The position numbers and the translations under genes are program-made. Below, in pieces: positions 17,760 to 25,854 of a stretch of 36,657 nucleotides of DNA (position 1 is its first letter; the number at the start of each line of letters is the position of its first letter). The notes beneath the pieces were generated by a model. That model ran no database searches. It was not told the DNA's origin and saw only the letters and a program-made list of their open reading frames with translations. Source of the stretch: a virus; the IMG/VR virus record IMGVR_UViG_3300010885_002447, positions 1-36,657 of that record. One strand, written 5' to 3'.

Positions 17760-18269
17760 ATGGCAGTCTTTAACAAAAACACCCTTACGCAAGTATCGGG
17801 GTTTGACAATCAGATTATTGCAGGTGAGTTGGTTTATAACCAAAATACCTATTGGAATGTTACATTGGCAAATAATGTAGATCCATGTGATTGCAACGGA
17901 ACTATTACACCTGTTAATCTTACAGGTGCAACAATTACGGCACAGATTATTCGTAGAACTTTAAGTAATGTTAAAGATTCTCGCTATGGGCTTACTTTTG
18001 ATATTGCAGATGTAAACCCACCACCAAGCCCTGTAAATCTAACTATTACAAATATTAGTCCATTAACAGGCACATTTACTTTAGTTATAGACCAATCTAC
18101 TTGGAATGTAATAGCAGGTGATCCTGAACTAGACATACAAGATATAAACCCTGTGGGCTTTTCAGGTCGTATAAAAGTTAGTTTTCCTGCAACTGGGTCA
18201 ACACCTGCTTATGACATGATTGTCTTTTTATTGTTCCTAATTCGTTCAGATGCAGTAGTTAATAACTAA
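17760..18269 (+). CDS. Virion protein, upper-baseplate-like, unknown
   Basis: A 169-residue beta-rich protein with GGAG ahead of its start. It contains [33 protein letters not shown], reminiscent of N-terminal domains of baseplate upper or fibre-attachment proteins, where 'W.v.l...d..g.pvdLTGat..aqiR' recurs. Two Cys lie close together (DPCDCNG). Located between the tail tip and the collagen-like fibre, it may link fibre to tip. Family assignment is uncertain. Confidence 0.55.
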   Translation: MAVFNKNTLTQVSGFDNQIIAGELVYNQNTYWNVTLANNVDPCDCNGTITPVNLTGATITAQIIRRTLSNVKDSRYGLTFDIADVNPPPSPVNLTITNISPLTGTFTLVIDQSTWNVIAGDPELDIQDINPVGFSGRIKVSFPATGSTPAYDMIVFLLFLIRSDAVVNN

Positions 18270-18277
18270 GGCTTGAC

Positions 18278-20380
18278 ATGACTGATATTACTTTAATTAC
18301 TAATCAAGCAAATCAAGTTACTGCAATCGTAGATCAAGGCATTATTGGTCCTACTGGTCCTGCAGGTTCTGCAGGCGGTCCAACTGGTCCTATAGGTGCA
18401 ACTGGTCCAACAGGTAGTTCAGGTCCTACTGGTCCTGCTAGTGGTCCTACAGGTCCAACAGGGGCTATTGGAAACGCAGGTCCGACAGGGGCTACAGGTC
18501 CTACAGGAAGTCAAGGAATACAGGGAAACATTGGACCAACAGGTTCTCAAGGTGTTCAAGGTATCCAAGGTGTTCAAGGAATTGAAGGTCCAACAGGTCC
18601 ACAGGGAAATATTGGACCACAAGGTCCTACAGGCAATGCAGGGGCTACAGGTCCATCAGGAACTGGTCCTACAGGTCCAACTGGCTCAACTGGTGCAACA
18701 GGTTCAGCATCTACTATTGCAGGACCTACTGGTCCGACAGGACAACAGGGCAATCAAGGCGATCATGGTCCAACAGGTCCACAGGGTGTACAAGGAATAC
18801 AGGGTGAGCAGGGAATACAAGGTCCTACAGGGCAACAAGGTATTCAAGGAATACAGGGCAATGTTGGCGATATAGGTCCAACTGGTCCACAAGGTCAACA
18901 AGGTAATTCTATTACTGGTCCTACAGGTGCTACAGGTTCTGCAAGCACAGTTGCAGGTCCTACTGGTCCTACTGGTCAACAAGGAATACAAGGTGCTGAA
19001 GGACCAACAGGACCACAAGGAATTGAAGGACCACAAGGCTTTGTTGGACCAACAGGTGCTCAAGGAAATGCAGGACCTACGGGTAGTGTCGGACCTACTG
19101 GATCACAAGGCATACAAGGACCAACAGGAAGCGTTGGTGCTACAGGTCCAACAGGTGCTCAAGGCAATCCGGGTGCAGGTGGCACGATTGCTCATTGGGG
19201 ATCATTTTGGTCAACACAAAATCAAGTAGCAGGAAATACAACTACTGCTTATGCGATTACATTAAATCAAAGCGATCCTGATAACAATGGAGTAGCGTTA
19301 AGTGCTAACTCACGATTGACTGTAAATCAAACAGGCGTTTATAACATTCAGTTTTCTGCACAAACAGTTAATACTGCAAATGCTATTGTTGAAACATCAT
19401 TTTGGATAAGAAAAAATAATGTTGATATTGCTGACAGTAGAGGTGCAGTAGCAGTTCCGGGCAAAGCAGGTTCAGTAAATGGACAAATTATTGCCGCTTG
19501 GAACTATGTAATGACATTGACTGCAAATGATTACATTGAATTCTATTGGCAAACAGAAAACACAAATGTAAGTTTAGAAGTTTTGCCTGCAGGTACAACC
19601 CCAACAACTCCTGTATCGCCAAGTATGATTGCGACTATTACGCAAGTAACCTATACGCAAAATGGTCCAACAGGTAGCCAAGGTCCAACAGGACCACAAG
19701 GCATTACAGGTGCAACAGGAAACCAAGGAAGCGTTGGACCTACAGGACCTACAGGAACTCAGGGTGAACAAGGTTTTGTTGGACCTACAGGTCCGCAGGG
19801 AATACAAGGTATTCAAGGCGAACAAGGCTTACAAGGAATTCAAGGACCTACAGGTTCGCAGGGCAATACAGGACCGACAGGTGCAACTGGTGCAAACTCA
19901 ACTGTTGCAGGACCAACAGGACCAACAGGAACGCAAGGTATTCAGGGCGATCATGGACCTACTGGACCACAAGGTGTTCAGGGCATTCAAGGCGAACAAG
20001 GAATTGCAGGACCTACTGGACCACAAGGCATACAAGGTATCCAAGGAAACACAGGAGATACAGGTGCTCAAGGACCTACTGGACCGCAAGGAATTCAAGG
20101 TGTTACAGGACCTACTGGTGCTAATTCAACAGTAGCAGGACCAACTGGTCCACAAGGAGTTGCAGGTCCTACAGGAACTCAAGGTGCAGTCGGACCTACA
20201 GGACCACAAGGCATTCAGGGTGTGCAAGGCATTGAAGGACCGACTGGACCGCAAGGTGTGCAGGGTATTCAGGGAATACAGGGTGTTACTGGTCCGACTG
20301 GTGCTACTGGTCCGACAGGGGCTACTGGTGTAGCGGAATCACAAGGATTTGTAGCATTTAGTTCTAATGGTGGATTTTAA
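18278..20380 (+). CDS. Collagen-like tail fibre protein with central C1q/TNF-like domain
   Basis: A 700-residue protein. Residues 1-23 are a short polar head ([20 protein letters not shown]), followed by uninterrupted Gly-X-Y triplets (mostly GPT, GPQ, GIQ) from about 24 to 298. A globular beta domain spans about 299-460: [44 protein letters not shown], a layout like C1q/TNF jelly rolls. A second triplet block covers about 463-686, and the end is [14 protein letters not shown]. Collagen-like stretches trimerise into rods, so this is probably a side fibre. The start follows AAGG. Confidence 0.88.
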   Translation: MTDITLITNQANQVTAIVDQGIIGPTGPAGSAGGPTGPIGATGPTGSSGPTGPASGPTGPTGAIGNAGPTGATGPTGSQGIQGNIGPTGSQGVQGIQGVQGIEGPTGPQGNIGPQGPTGNAGATGPSGTGPTGPTGSTGATGSASTIAGPTGPTGQQGNQGDHGPTGPQGVQGIQGEQGIQGPTGQQGIQGIQGNVGDIGPTGPQGQQGNSITGPTGATGSASTVAGPTGPTGQQGIQGAEGPTGPQGIEGPQGFVGPTGAQGNAGPTGSVGPTGSQGIQGPTGSVGATGPTGAQGNPGAGGTIAHWGSFWSTQNQVAGNTTTAYAITLNQSDPDNNGVALSANSRLTVNQTGVYNIQFSAQTVNTANAIVETSFWIRKNNVDIADSRGAVAVPGKAGSVNGQIIAAWNYVMTLTANDYIEFYWQTENTNVSLEVLPAGTTPTTPVSPSMIATITQVTYTQNGPTGSQGPTGPQGITGATGNQGSVGPTGPTGTQGEQGFVGPTGPQGIQGIQGEQGLQGIQGPTGSQGNTGPTGATGANSTVAGPTGPTGTQGIQGDHGPTGPQGVQGIQGEQGIAGPTGPQGIQGIQGNTGDTGAQGPTGPQGIQGVTGPTGANSTVAGPTGPQGVAGPTGTQGAVGPTGPQGIQGVQGIEGPTGPQGVQGIQGIQGVTGPTGATGPTGATGVAESQGFVAFSSNGGF
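18347..19174 (+). repeat. Collagen-coding repeat block 1
   Basis: About 275 residues of Gly-X-Y encoded by degenerate 9- and 18-base units such as GGTCCTACAGGTCCA and GGAATACAGGGT variants. Codon choice varies between units, yet many 12-18-base segments recur, which would favour recombination or slippage and length variation between related phages. Confidence 0.85.
19664..20332 (+). repeat. Collagen-coding repeat block 2
   Basis: About 223 residues of Gly-X-Y, using the same units as block 1, separated from it by the globular domain. The second block often uses GGACCTACA/GGACCACAA spelling where the first uses GGTCCTACT/GGTCCAACA, so the blocks have diverged rather than being a fresh duplication. 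Confidence 0.85.
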
Positions 20381-20392
20381 AAGGAAAATATT

Positions 20393-20971
20393 ATGCCACA
20401 AACAATAGCATTACAACGAGGTACGACTACAGTTACTACAGATGGTAGCACACAGGCAACACTATTTACGCAATCAGGTGGAATTGCAACTAGAGTTATT
20501 CCAAATGCAATTGGAGTTTATTTTAATAACCCACAACCAAACACAGGATTTGGAAATTTGCTGTGTGGTATTTATTGCACTATATCAGGTGGACAAACTT
20601 TATTAGTTGGTTATATGAATTTAGGTAGTAGTCAATATAATAGAAGTTTTCAATTTCCTATTGGTGCAATGCCAAATGCAGGGGCATCTAATGGTGTATG
20701 GAATACAAATAACACTATAGTAAGTCCAACTACTCCTACAATTACTAATAATGCTACTTTTGGAATTGGTGATTTATCACTTACAAGTTTAAGTATTAAT
20801 TATCCTTTAGGGAATAACCCTAGAATTGCTATATTACCATCTAGTTTTTATATAGGACCTTCAGACATTATTAGAATAAGAGTTTTTGGTCTTGCACCAA
20901 GTGGAAAATCTTCAACTCCAACAACCGCAGGTGTTACATATTCGTTTACAACAATTACAGAAACTGCTTAA
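20393..20971 (+). CDS. Predicted virion protein downstream of the fibre, unknown
   Basis: A 192-residue beta-rich protein, rich in Thr, Asn, Gly and Pro, with no charged helices (MPQTIALQRGTTTVTTDGS, FPIGAMPNAGASNG, YIGPSDIIRIRVFG). Composition and location immediately behind the collagen-like fibre suggest a fibre tip, capsid decoration or fibre-associated protein. Its leader AAGGAAAATATTATG is identical over 15 bases to that of the next gene. Confidence 0.6.
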   Translation: MPQTIALQRGTTTVTTDGSTQATLFTQSGGIATRVIPNAIGVYFNNPQPNTGFGNLLCGIYCTISGGQTLLVGYMNLGSSQYNRSFQFPIGAMPNAGASNGVWNTNNTIVSPTTPTITNNATFGIGDLSLTSLSINYPLGNNPRIAILPSSFYIGPSDIIRIRVFGLAPSGKSSTPTTAGVTYSFTTITETA

Positions 20972-20982
20972 AGGAAAATATT

Positions 20983-21285
20983 ATGTTTATGTGTATATAT
21001 GAAAAGGCAAATAATGTTGTTGTTGAATTGCGTAATGACACAAGCGTTCCACAAACAACAACTGCTGAACAATATTTAACTTATTTTTGTGATGGTAATA
21101 ATAAAAATATTGCTAATTATAATTATGCAGAAATGCCTTTTCAACAAATTGAACTTAGTGTTGGTCAATATTTGTATGATCAAAATACAAATAGCATAGT
21201 AATTAATCCTGATTGGATTCCACCTGCGACAGTAGAAACATCTTCTATTCCTGTAAGCGATCCTGTTGGTGATTCTAATGCCTAA
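20983..21285 (+). CDS. Small protein of the fibre cluster, unknown
   Basis: A 100-residue acidic protein preceded by the same AAGGAAAATATTATG leader as its upstream neighbour. It begins MFMCIYEKANNVVVELRNDTSV and ends with a Pro/Ser/Val-rich tail (PPATVETSSIPVSDPVG). I recognise no family. The ATG of the cupin-like gene overlaps its end by eight bases, suggesting coupled translation. Confidence 0.55.
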   Translation: MFMCIYEKANNVVVELRNDTSVPQTTTAEQYLTYFCDGNNKNIANYNYAEMPFQQIELSVGQYLYDQNTNSIVINPDWIPPATVETSSIPVSDPVGDSNA

Positions 21286-21655
21286 TCATCCTGAGATTGC
21301 TCTTAGTTGTGTATCGTCTGTATATGTAAGACAGATGCATTTTAAAAACAAAGGTGATATTGAGCAAGGTCATTCGCATCAATTTGACCATCAAACATTG
21401 CTATCTAAGGGTTCTATTAAGATTACTTTAGAAGGTGTAGAAAATACCTATACTGCACCACATATTATTTTTATTCGCAAAGACCATAGACATGAATTAG
21501 AAGCATTAGAAGATGACACTATAGTCTATTGCATCCATGCGTTGCGAGATGGTGACGATGTATGCGACATTATTCCACCCGATGCTATACCAATGGGGGC
21601 AGGTTCAGCCGAAGCGTTTTCTGTTGCTAAAGGATTATTAAACGAAAAATATTAA
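21278..21655 (+). CDS. Cupin-like small metal-binding protein
   Basis: A 125-residue protein started at the ATG at 21278, inside the end of the previous gene; a TTG four codons upstream is in frame but less likely. It carries two cupin-like motifs: GHSHQFDHQTLLSKGSIKI (His32, His34, Asp37, His38, followed by a G-rich turn) and FIRKDHRHELEALEDDTIVY (His70, His72, Glu73), fitting metal coordination in a single-domain beta-barrel. The C-terminus has PPDAIPMGAGSAEAF. It precedes a glycosyltransferase, so a sugar-related or structural role is possible; the substrate is not evident. Confidence 0.6.
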   Translation: MPNHPEIALSCVSSVYVRQMHFKNKGDIEQGHSHQFDHQTLLSKGSIKITLEGVENTYTAPHIIFIRKDHRHELEALEDDTIVYCIHALRDGDDVCDIIPPDAIPMGAGSAEAFSVAKGLLNEKY

Positions 21656-21672
21656 ACATTACAGGACAAAAC

Positions 21673-22716
21673 ATGAAAATAGCAGTATATGCAATATCAA
21701 AAAATGAAGAACAATTTGTAAAACGATTCTGTGAATCTGCTAAAGATGCAGACATGATCTTAATAGCAGACACAGGCTCGACAGATAACACAGTAGAGAT
21801 AGCAAAGGAATGTAATGCAACAGTACATACTATTGGTATCACTCCTTGGCGGTTTGATTTGGCTAGGGATTCTGCTCTTTCTCTTATTCCTGTTGACTAT
21901 GACATCTGCATAAGCCTTGACCTTGATGAAGTATTAGAAGAAGGTTGGCGAGAAGAAATAGAACGAGTATGGAAACCCGAAACAACTCGATTACGCTATA
22001 AGTTTGATTGGGGTCATAACATCTTGTTTTATTACGAGAAGATCCATCATCGTAAGGGTTATCATTGGCATCATCCTGTACATGAGTATCCTAAACCCGA
22101 TCCTAGAACTGTAGAAGTCTATGCACAAACAGATAAATTATTAGTAAGCCACCATCCTGATCCAACCAAATCAAGAGGTCAGTATTTACCCTTATTAGAA
22201 ATGTCAATTAAAGAAGATCCACATTGCCCTAGAAATGCCTTTTACTATGCTAGGGAACTTACCTTTTACTACAAGTGGCTCGATGCCGTAGTAGCCCTAA
22301 ATAAGTATTTAGAAATGCCTAAAGCGACTTGGCAAAATGAACGATGCTATGCCATGCGATTGCTTGGTAAAGCCTATGATGCCCTAAATCAAGATGGCAG
22401 AGAATGGTATAGGAAAGCTTGTAAAGAAGCACCTAATACTCGTGAACCTTGGGTAGAGTTAGCCGAATCATGTTATCTTAAAGGCGAATGGCAAGAATGC
22501 TATAACTCAATACTTAAAGCATTAGAAATTAAAGATAAGGCTTTGGTTTATACTATGAATCCTGAAGTATGGGGTGCAAAGCCACATGACTTAATTGCAA
22601 TTTCAGCGTATCATTTAGGCTTAAAACAAGAATCCATAAGACACGGAACAATAGCAGTCGAAATGGAACCTGCAAATGACAGGCTTATAAACAATCTTGA
22701 GTATTACAAAGCATGA
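21673..22716 (+). CDS. Family 2 glycosyltransferase with helical repeat C-terminus
   Basis: A 347-residue protein. The GT-A core shows VYAISKNEEQFVKRF at the start, DTGSTDNTVEIA (residues 33-44) for nucleotide-sugar binding and the DxD-type SLDLDEVLEEGW (81-92). HWHHPVHEY near residues 131-139 resembles the metal/acceptor region of related enzymes. From about residue 170 the protein becomes TPR-like helices (YARELTFYYKWLDAVVALNKYL; AMRLLGKAYDAL; WVELAESCYLKGEWQECYNSI). Similar GT2-TPR proteins occur in cyanophages. It might glycosylate fibre or virion proteins encoded just upstream, or the host surface. Confidence 0.82.
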   Translation: MKIAVYAISKNEEQFVKRFCESAKDADMILIADTGSTDNTVEIAKECNATVHTIGITPWRFDLARDSALSLIPVDYDICISLDLDEVLEEGWREEIERVWKPETTRLRYKFDWGHNILFYYEKIHHRKGYHWHHPVHEYPKPDPRTVEVYAQTDKLLVSHHPDPTKSRGQYLPLLEMSIKEDPHCPRNAFYYARELTFYYKWLDAVVALNKYLEMPKATWQNERCYAMRLLGKAYDALNQDGREWYRKACKEAPNTREPWVELAESCYLKGEWQECYNSILKALEIKDKALVYTMNPEVWGAKPHDLIAISAYHLGLKQESIRHGTIAVEMEPANDRLINNLEYYKA

Positions 22717-22892
22717 CTGAAACAGAAGCCCGATTAAATTCTCATGAAGCTGTTTGCTTGTTGCGATATGAATCTATTAATGCAAGGCTTAAACGCATTG
22801 AAAAAATATTAATTACATCTGCGTTTGGATTAATTACAACAGGTTTTGCTATGTGCGGTGTTTTGCTTTCTATAGTTCTCAAGTTAAATTAA
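22713..22892 (+). CDS. Small membrane protein of the lysis region
   Basis: A 59-residue protein whose ATG overlaps the glycosyltransferase stop (ATGA). The first 30 residues are polar (MTETEARLNSHEAVCLLRYE, then RLKRIEK), followed by one long hydrophobic helix (ILITSAFGLITTGFAMCGVLLSIVL). The soluble N-terminal helix plus single C-terminal membrane span resembles XhlA-type haemolysin/holin accessory proteins. It opens the lysis gene group. Confidence 0.65.
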   Translation: MTETEARLNSHEAVCLLRYESINARLKRIEKILITSAFGLITTGFAMCGVLLSIVLKLN

Positions 22893-22901
22893 TTATGATA
22901 A

Positions 22902-23357
22902 ATGTCAGATCAATTTGGATTCTTAGAGGGAGCAAAAAGCCTTAGCGGAAGCTTAGATGCAAGCAGGGCAGGTGCTAAAGAGTTATCTAAAAGCATTGAG
23001 AATGTTCAAAAAGAAGCAACAGATGTAGCAATACGCAAAGCACAAGAAAGAAAACGGCAACAACGAGAGGCTGAGTTTCTAAAAGAAAGAGCAATTATAA
23101 AAGCTCTTGACGAATACAGAAAAAGAAAAAAAATATCAGACGAAGAACATCGCCTAAAGGTAGAGTTCATAAAACAATACGGAACAAAAGAGTGGGAATC
23201 AGTTTTAAAAATAAAAACTGAAATAGAAGTATTAGAAAAAAAGAATAAAGAAGAATTTGACCATGACTTAAATGAAGTTAGGCGAGTTCAGTTTTATTGT
23301 TTTTTGATGGCTTTACTTGTAACACTATGGCTTAAATTTGTTTTAGGTGTTATATGA
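22902..23357 (+). CDS. Coiled-coil protein with C-terminal membrane anchor
   Basis: A 151-residue protein. About 120 residues are highly charged helix/coiled coil (KAQERKRQQREAEFLKERA, then EYRKRKKISDEEHRLKVEF), and the final segment FYCFLMALLVTLWLKFVLGVI is a membrane span. It has no signal peptide or lipobox, so a classic spanin is not indicated. It lies among lysis genes and overlaps the next small gene by four bases. Function unknown; an accessory role in lysis or membrane attachment is possible. Confidence 0.65.
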   Translation: MSDQFGFLEGAKSLSGSLDASRAGAKELSKSIENVQKEATDVAIRKAQERKRQQREAEFLKERAIIKALDEYRKRKKISDEEHRLKVEFIKQYGTKEWESVLKIKTEIEVLEKKNKEEFDHDLNEVRRVQFYCFLMALLVTLWLKFVLGVI

Positions 23358-23446
23358 ATGATGATGATTTTGATACCCTAATGTGGGCTTGGGTTGTAGC
23401 GATTGCATGGGTGGCTTTTATAACTTATTATTTATGGAGTGCTTAA
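23354..23446 (+). CDS. 30-residue membrane peptide in the lysis region
   Basis: A very small frame, MNDDDFDTLMWAWVVAIAWV followed by AFITYYLWSA, starting with an ATGA overlap of the preceding stop and ending one base before the holin ATG (TAATATG). An acidic N-terminus is followed by one Trp-rich hydrophobic span. Its tight fit between two genes and membrane character suggest it is translated; the ribosome binding site of the holin (GGAG) lies within it. A holin accessory or antiholin role is a guess. Confidence 0.5.
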   Translation: MNDDDFDTLMWAWVVAIAWVAFITYYLWSA

Positions 23447-23447
23447 T

Positions 23448-23930
23448 ATGTTAACTCTTATATCTACTGCACTATCATTTTTAATGGGCGGTTTGCCTAA
23501 ACTATTAGATTTTTTTCAAGATAAAGGAGATAAAAAACATGAATTGGAACTTGCTCGTATGCAAATGGAACGAGAGTTACAAATGGCTGAAAGAGGCTAT
23601 CAAGCACAAGCTCGGATTGAAGAAATAAAAACCGAACAAGTAGCAATGGAAACTCAGGTTCAAGAACGATCTGCTATGTATGCACATGATATAGAGATTG
23701 GTAAAGGTGCTAGTCAATGGGTTATAAACCTTAGAGCATCTGTACGACCAATGGTAACTTATCTATTTGTATTACTTTTAATTATTGTAGATATAGCCTC
23801 TATTTGGTGGGCTTGGTCTACAGGTGCATCGTTTGCAGAATCTATTATCTTAATATTTGATAGTGATGAAATGCAAATTCTTGCATCAATCATAGCTTTT
23901 TGGTTTGGAACTCAAGCGTTTAAAAAATGA
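23448..23930 (+). CDS. Holin (3TM family-like)
   Basis: A 160-residue protein from the ATG at 23448, with GGAG eight bases upstream; a GTG nine bases earlier is less likely. It has an amphipathic N-terminus (MLTLISTALSFLMGGLPKLL), a charged helical stretch (about 25-85), then two clear membrane spans beginning at ASVRPMVTYLFVLLLIIVDI and near ILASIIAFWFGTQAF. The 'RPmvTY' motif before a membrane helix is typical of the Holin_3TMs family found also in gene transfer agents. It would permeabilise the inner membrane to release the endolysin encoded immediately after (4-base overlap). Confidence 0.78.
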   Translation: MLTLISTALSFLMGGLPKLLDFFQDKGDKKHELELARMQMERELQMAERGYQAQARIEEIKTEQVAMETQVQERSAMYAHDIEIGKGASQWVINLRASVRPMVTYLFVLLLIIVDIASIWWAWSTGASFAESIILIFDSDEMQILASIIAFWFGTQAFKK

Positions 23931-24403
23931 AAGTATCTGACAAAGCAGTATCTATGATTAAGCATCATGAAGGTGTTAGGCAGAAACCTTATAGGTGTCC
24001 TGCAAATTTGCACACAATCGGTGTTGGTCATGTACTATATCCCGAACAAGCTAGGTTAAAAATGGAAGATAGATTGCTAGTCCCATTACGACCTGAAGAT
24101 AACAGAACATTCACAATGGAAGAAGTAGATGCAATACTTAAATCAGATTTGGCTAGGTTTGAACGAGGTGTCGAGCAATACTGTCCTGTTGTTCTTACAC
24201 AAGGTCAGTTTGATGCTCTTGTTAGCTTTGCTTTTAATGTTGGTTTGGGAACATTACAGAGAAGCACACTTCGTCAAAAGGTTAATCGCCAAGATTTTGA
24301 AGGTGCTTCATCTGAATTCTTAAAATATATTATGGCAGGTGGCAAAATCCTTAAAGGTTTGCAAAATCGCAGAAATGATGAACGAGCCTTGTTTAACTCT
24401 TAA
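23927..24403 (+). CDS. Endolysin, GH24 lysozyme
   Basis: A 158-residue muramidase. The catalytic triad pattern E-8-D/C-5-T is present as Glu15 (in IKHHEGVR), Cys24 (YRCPANLH) and Thr30 (HTIGVGH), the Cys variant seen in several phage lysozymes. Further family features are LTQGQFDALVSFAFNVG, STLRQKVNR and the ending GGKILKGLQNRRNDERALF (compare 'l.GLvrRR..E..l'). There is no signal-anchor sequence, so export depends on the holin. Its last 11 bases overlap a minus-strand gene. Confidence 0.93.
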   Translation: MKVSDKAVSMIKHHEGVRQKPYRCPANLHTIGVGHVLYPEQARLKMEDRLLVPLRPEDNRTFTMEEVDAILKSDLARFERGVEQYCPVVLTQGQFDALVSFAFNVGLGTLQRSTLRQKVNRQDFEGASSEFLKYIMAGGKILKGLQNRRNDERALFNS

Positions 24404-24596
24404 GAAATATTATTAACACTACAAACAAACTAAGTATTAATAAAATTTTTTCAGTCCAATATCTGCGATTAAGAATTCTAGGATCGTATATTAAATACGA
24501 TTGTATTTCTAACATATCAGCATCCTGTTCAATGTATTTAGGCGGTTGGTAATACTTGCCAATGCTTATTTTTCCATTGTTATAAGGTACATTCAT
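24393..24596 (-). CDS. Small membrane protein at the end of the leftward operon
   Basis: A 67-residue protein with a strong ribosome binding site (AAGGAG on the minus strand) and a start overlapping the stop of the upstream gene (TAATG). The N-terminal part is polar and Tyr/Pro-rich (GKYYQPPKYIEQDADML), and residues 49-66 (EKILLILSLFVVLIIFLK) form a membrane span. No family recognised. Its 3' end overlaps the endolysin gene on the other strand by 11 bases, with no terminator visible between the converging operons. Confidence 0.6.
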   Translation of the reverse strand: MNVPYNNGKISIGKYYQPPKYIEQDADMLEIQSYLIYDPRILNRRYWTEKILLILSLFVVLIIFLKS

Positions 24597-24760
24597 TATT
24601 TATTCTCCTTGTAATATTTTTGCATCTGTCTTACAACTTTTTCTAAATTAGTAATGTGCATTAGTAATACATTCATATTTACATTGCCTGCACAAGCAAT
24701 GGTTTCTTTTATTTTTTTTACTTCTGATTGTGCAACTATTGTCATCTCAGATATATCCAT
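24596..24760 (-). CDS. Small helical protein, unknown
   Basis: A 54-residue protein beginning MDISEMTIVAQSEVKKIKET. An AAGGGGG ribosome binding site lies six bases before this ATG, and the start overlaps the end of the HNH gene by 14 bases. The same frame is open much further upstream (to 24982), but that part lies under the HNH coding sequence and is probably not used. The protein is a single helical, amphipathic unit with a Lys-rich end. Function unknown. Confidence 0.55.
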   Translation of the reverse strand: MDISEMTIVAQSEVKKIKETIACAGNVNMNVLLMHITNLEKVVRQMQKYYKENK

Positions 24761-25055
24761 TAATTCCCCCTTGTAATTTGATTCCTTTTTTTTCAATGAT
24801 TCCGTTAGTTCTTTCCAACAAATATTCCTCTGTAATGGAATACCGCTTTTCAAAGCTCTTTCTGCCAAGTCCGTGAATGCCTGTATTTCCACGATGGTGC
24901 TCCGTACATAGAGGGATAACAGGGGCATTACTTCTTTTAGAAGTTCTTCTAATGTGATGCAATTCTGCGGGTGTTTCGCCATAACCTAATTCTCTGCAAA
25001 GTGAACAACCAAGATTGGCTATTTCGTTAAACAATTTTTTTTGATCTTTTGTCAT
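24747..25055 (-). CDS. Ref-like HNH nuclease
   Basis: A 102-residue protein with a zinc-binding HNH-type core: CSLCRELGYGETPAELHHIR (Cys17, Cys20, His33, His34), PLCTEHHRGNTGIHGLG (Cys50, His53, His54, His61) and SFEKRYSITEEYLLERT. This matches the recombination enhancement function (Ref) family, first known from phage P1, where the enzyme nicks RecA-coated DNA. Here it lies in a leftward operon with other DNA-metabolism genes. It overlaps its upstream neighbour by four bases. Confidence 0.85.
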   Translation of the reverse strand: MTKDQKKLFNEIANLGCSLCRELGYGETPAELHHIRRTSKRSNAPVIPLCTEHHRGNTGIHGLGRKSFEKRYSITEEYLLERTNGIIEKKGIKLQGGINGYI

Positions 25056-25525
25056 ACTGGTTTTAAGAATGATTGATCTAATACATAGCTAATATGTTCT
25101 TTGCCAAATTGATCTACTGTGTGTTTAACCTCTGCATTAGCAAACAAGTTTTCGCAAGTTATAAAGCCAGTTATTAAACCGCCAAAATCATCTAATACTA
25201 CTTGTATGTATATATCACAAGGATTGTTGCGATGGTATTCATTGACATACATCTTACCTTGAGGATTTCGTGTGGACTTTACATCTACAGTTTTTTTGTT
25301 AATTGTTAAGTCTATAGGGTTTTTAAACGGCTTAATTGTAAAGTCAGGCATTACATTAAATTTTTTAGCAACAATAAACTCTGCCATAAATCCATCTATG
25401 TCTATTTTTTCCGCATCTCTATCTGATACTTTTTGATCAGTATTGTGGATCATTGCATTGGCTCGCCTTTGTTTGCCCATGTAATGACAAATTTGTATCT
25501 CATGCTCAGTAAGCATTATTCTCAT
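25052..25525 (-). CDS. PD-(D/E)XK-like predicted nuclease
   Basis: A 157-residue protein. Glu49 in GFMAEFIVAKKF, Asp72 in NPIDLTINKKT and the pair Asp81/Lys83 in VDVKSTRNPQGKM make a likely PD-(D/E)XK active site (E...D...DxK), followed by strands (PCDIYIQVVLDDFGGLITGFI). The N-terminus carries a helical HEIQICHYMGKQRRANAM. I do not recognise a named family. The arrangement resembles small phage nucleases used in recombination or DNA degradation. Overlaps both neighbours by four bases. Confidence 0.65.
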   Translation of the reverse strand: MRIMLTEHEIQICHYMGKQRRANAMIHNTDQKVSDRDAEKIDIDGFMAEFIVAKKFNVMPDFTIKPFKNPIDLTINKKTVDVKSTRNPQGKMYVNEYHRNNPCDIYIQVVLDDFGGLITGFITCENLFANAEVKHTVDQFGKEHISYVLDQSFLKPV

Positions 25526-25854
25526 TGTGTAGCTTTCCCTTCTGCTCTAGCGGAAGACTCTAATGATCGCCATACTTCTATTCGTGCTTGTGCATCAATC
25601 ATAAGCCATCTTAATCTTACAAATTTTTCTTTAGCCTCAGCTTGTGCTTGAATAACTTGTATGTAATCAGGATGTGAATAAGCATAAGACTCTTTAGCCG
25701 ATTCTGTTTTAGCACTACATTCAATCATTAAAAGTGCTTTTTTGCTTTTTCTAAATTCTGTTAAATATGTTACATTTTTTTCTGCCTCTGCAATAGCATT
25801 AGCGTTATCCCTAATAAAATCTAACGATTCAAATGGGCTTATCTTTTCTGTCAT
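25522..25854 (-). CDS. Conserved small phage protein of unknown role
   Basis: A 110-residue, fully helical protein. The motif EFRKSKKALLMIECSAKTES.. followed by ESYAYSHPDYIQVIQAQAEA, a variable charged stretch, and IDAQARIEVWRSLESSARAE is one I recognise from many siphophages ('fRKskKa.lm......AERe.yA.s...Y.......a......lrw....a..rievWRs..a.nRa'). The function is unknown, though it is repeatedly encoded near recombination and replication genes. Couples to both neighbours by ATGA overlaps. Confidence 0.7.
   Translation of the reverse strand: MTEKISPFESLDFIRDNANAIAEAEKNVTYLTEFRKSKKALLMIECSAKTESAKESYAYSHPDYIQVIQAQAEAKEKFVRLRWLMIDAQARIEVWRSLESSARAEGKATQ

Noticed and set aside
18396-20135. Several long Leu/Gln/Val- or Cys/Ser/Thr-rich frames on both strands in the fibre region
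   Set aside because: They are alternate-frame readings of the Gly-X-Y repeats; periodic DNA keeps all frames open and the peptides are repetitive artefacts.
18347-20332. CRISPR-like regular repeats
   Set aside because: The units are short degenerate codon triplets in one reading frame with no spacers; they encode collagen-like sequence.
24596-24982. Long (128-residue) form of the small minus-strand gene
   Set aside because: Its first 74 codons lie under the HNH-domain coding sequence; a strong ribosome site marks the internal ATG at 24760 instead.
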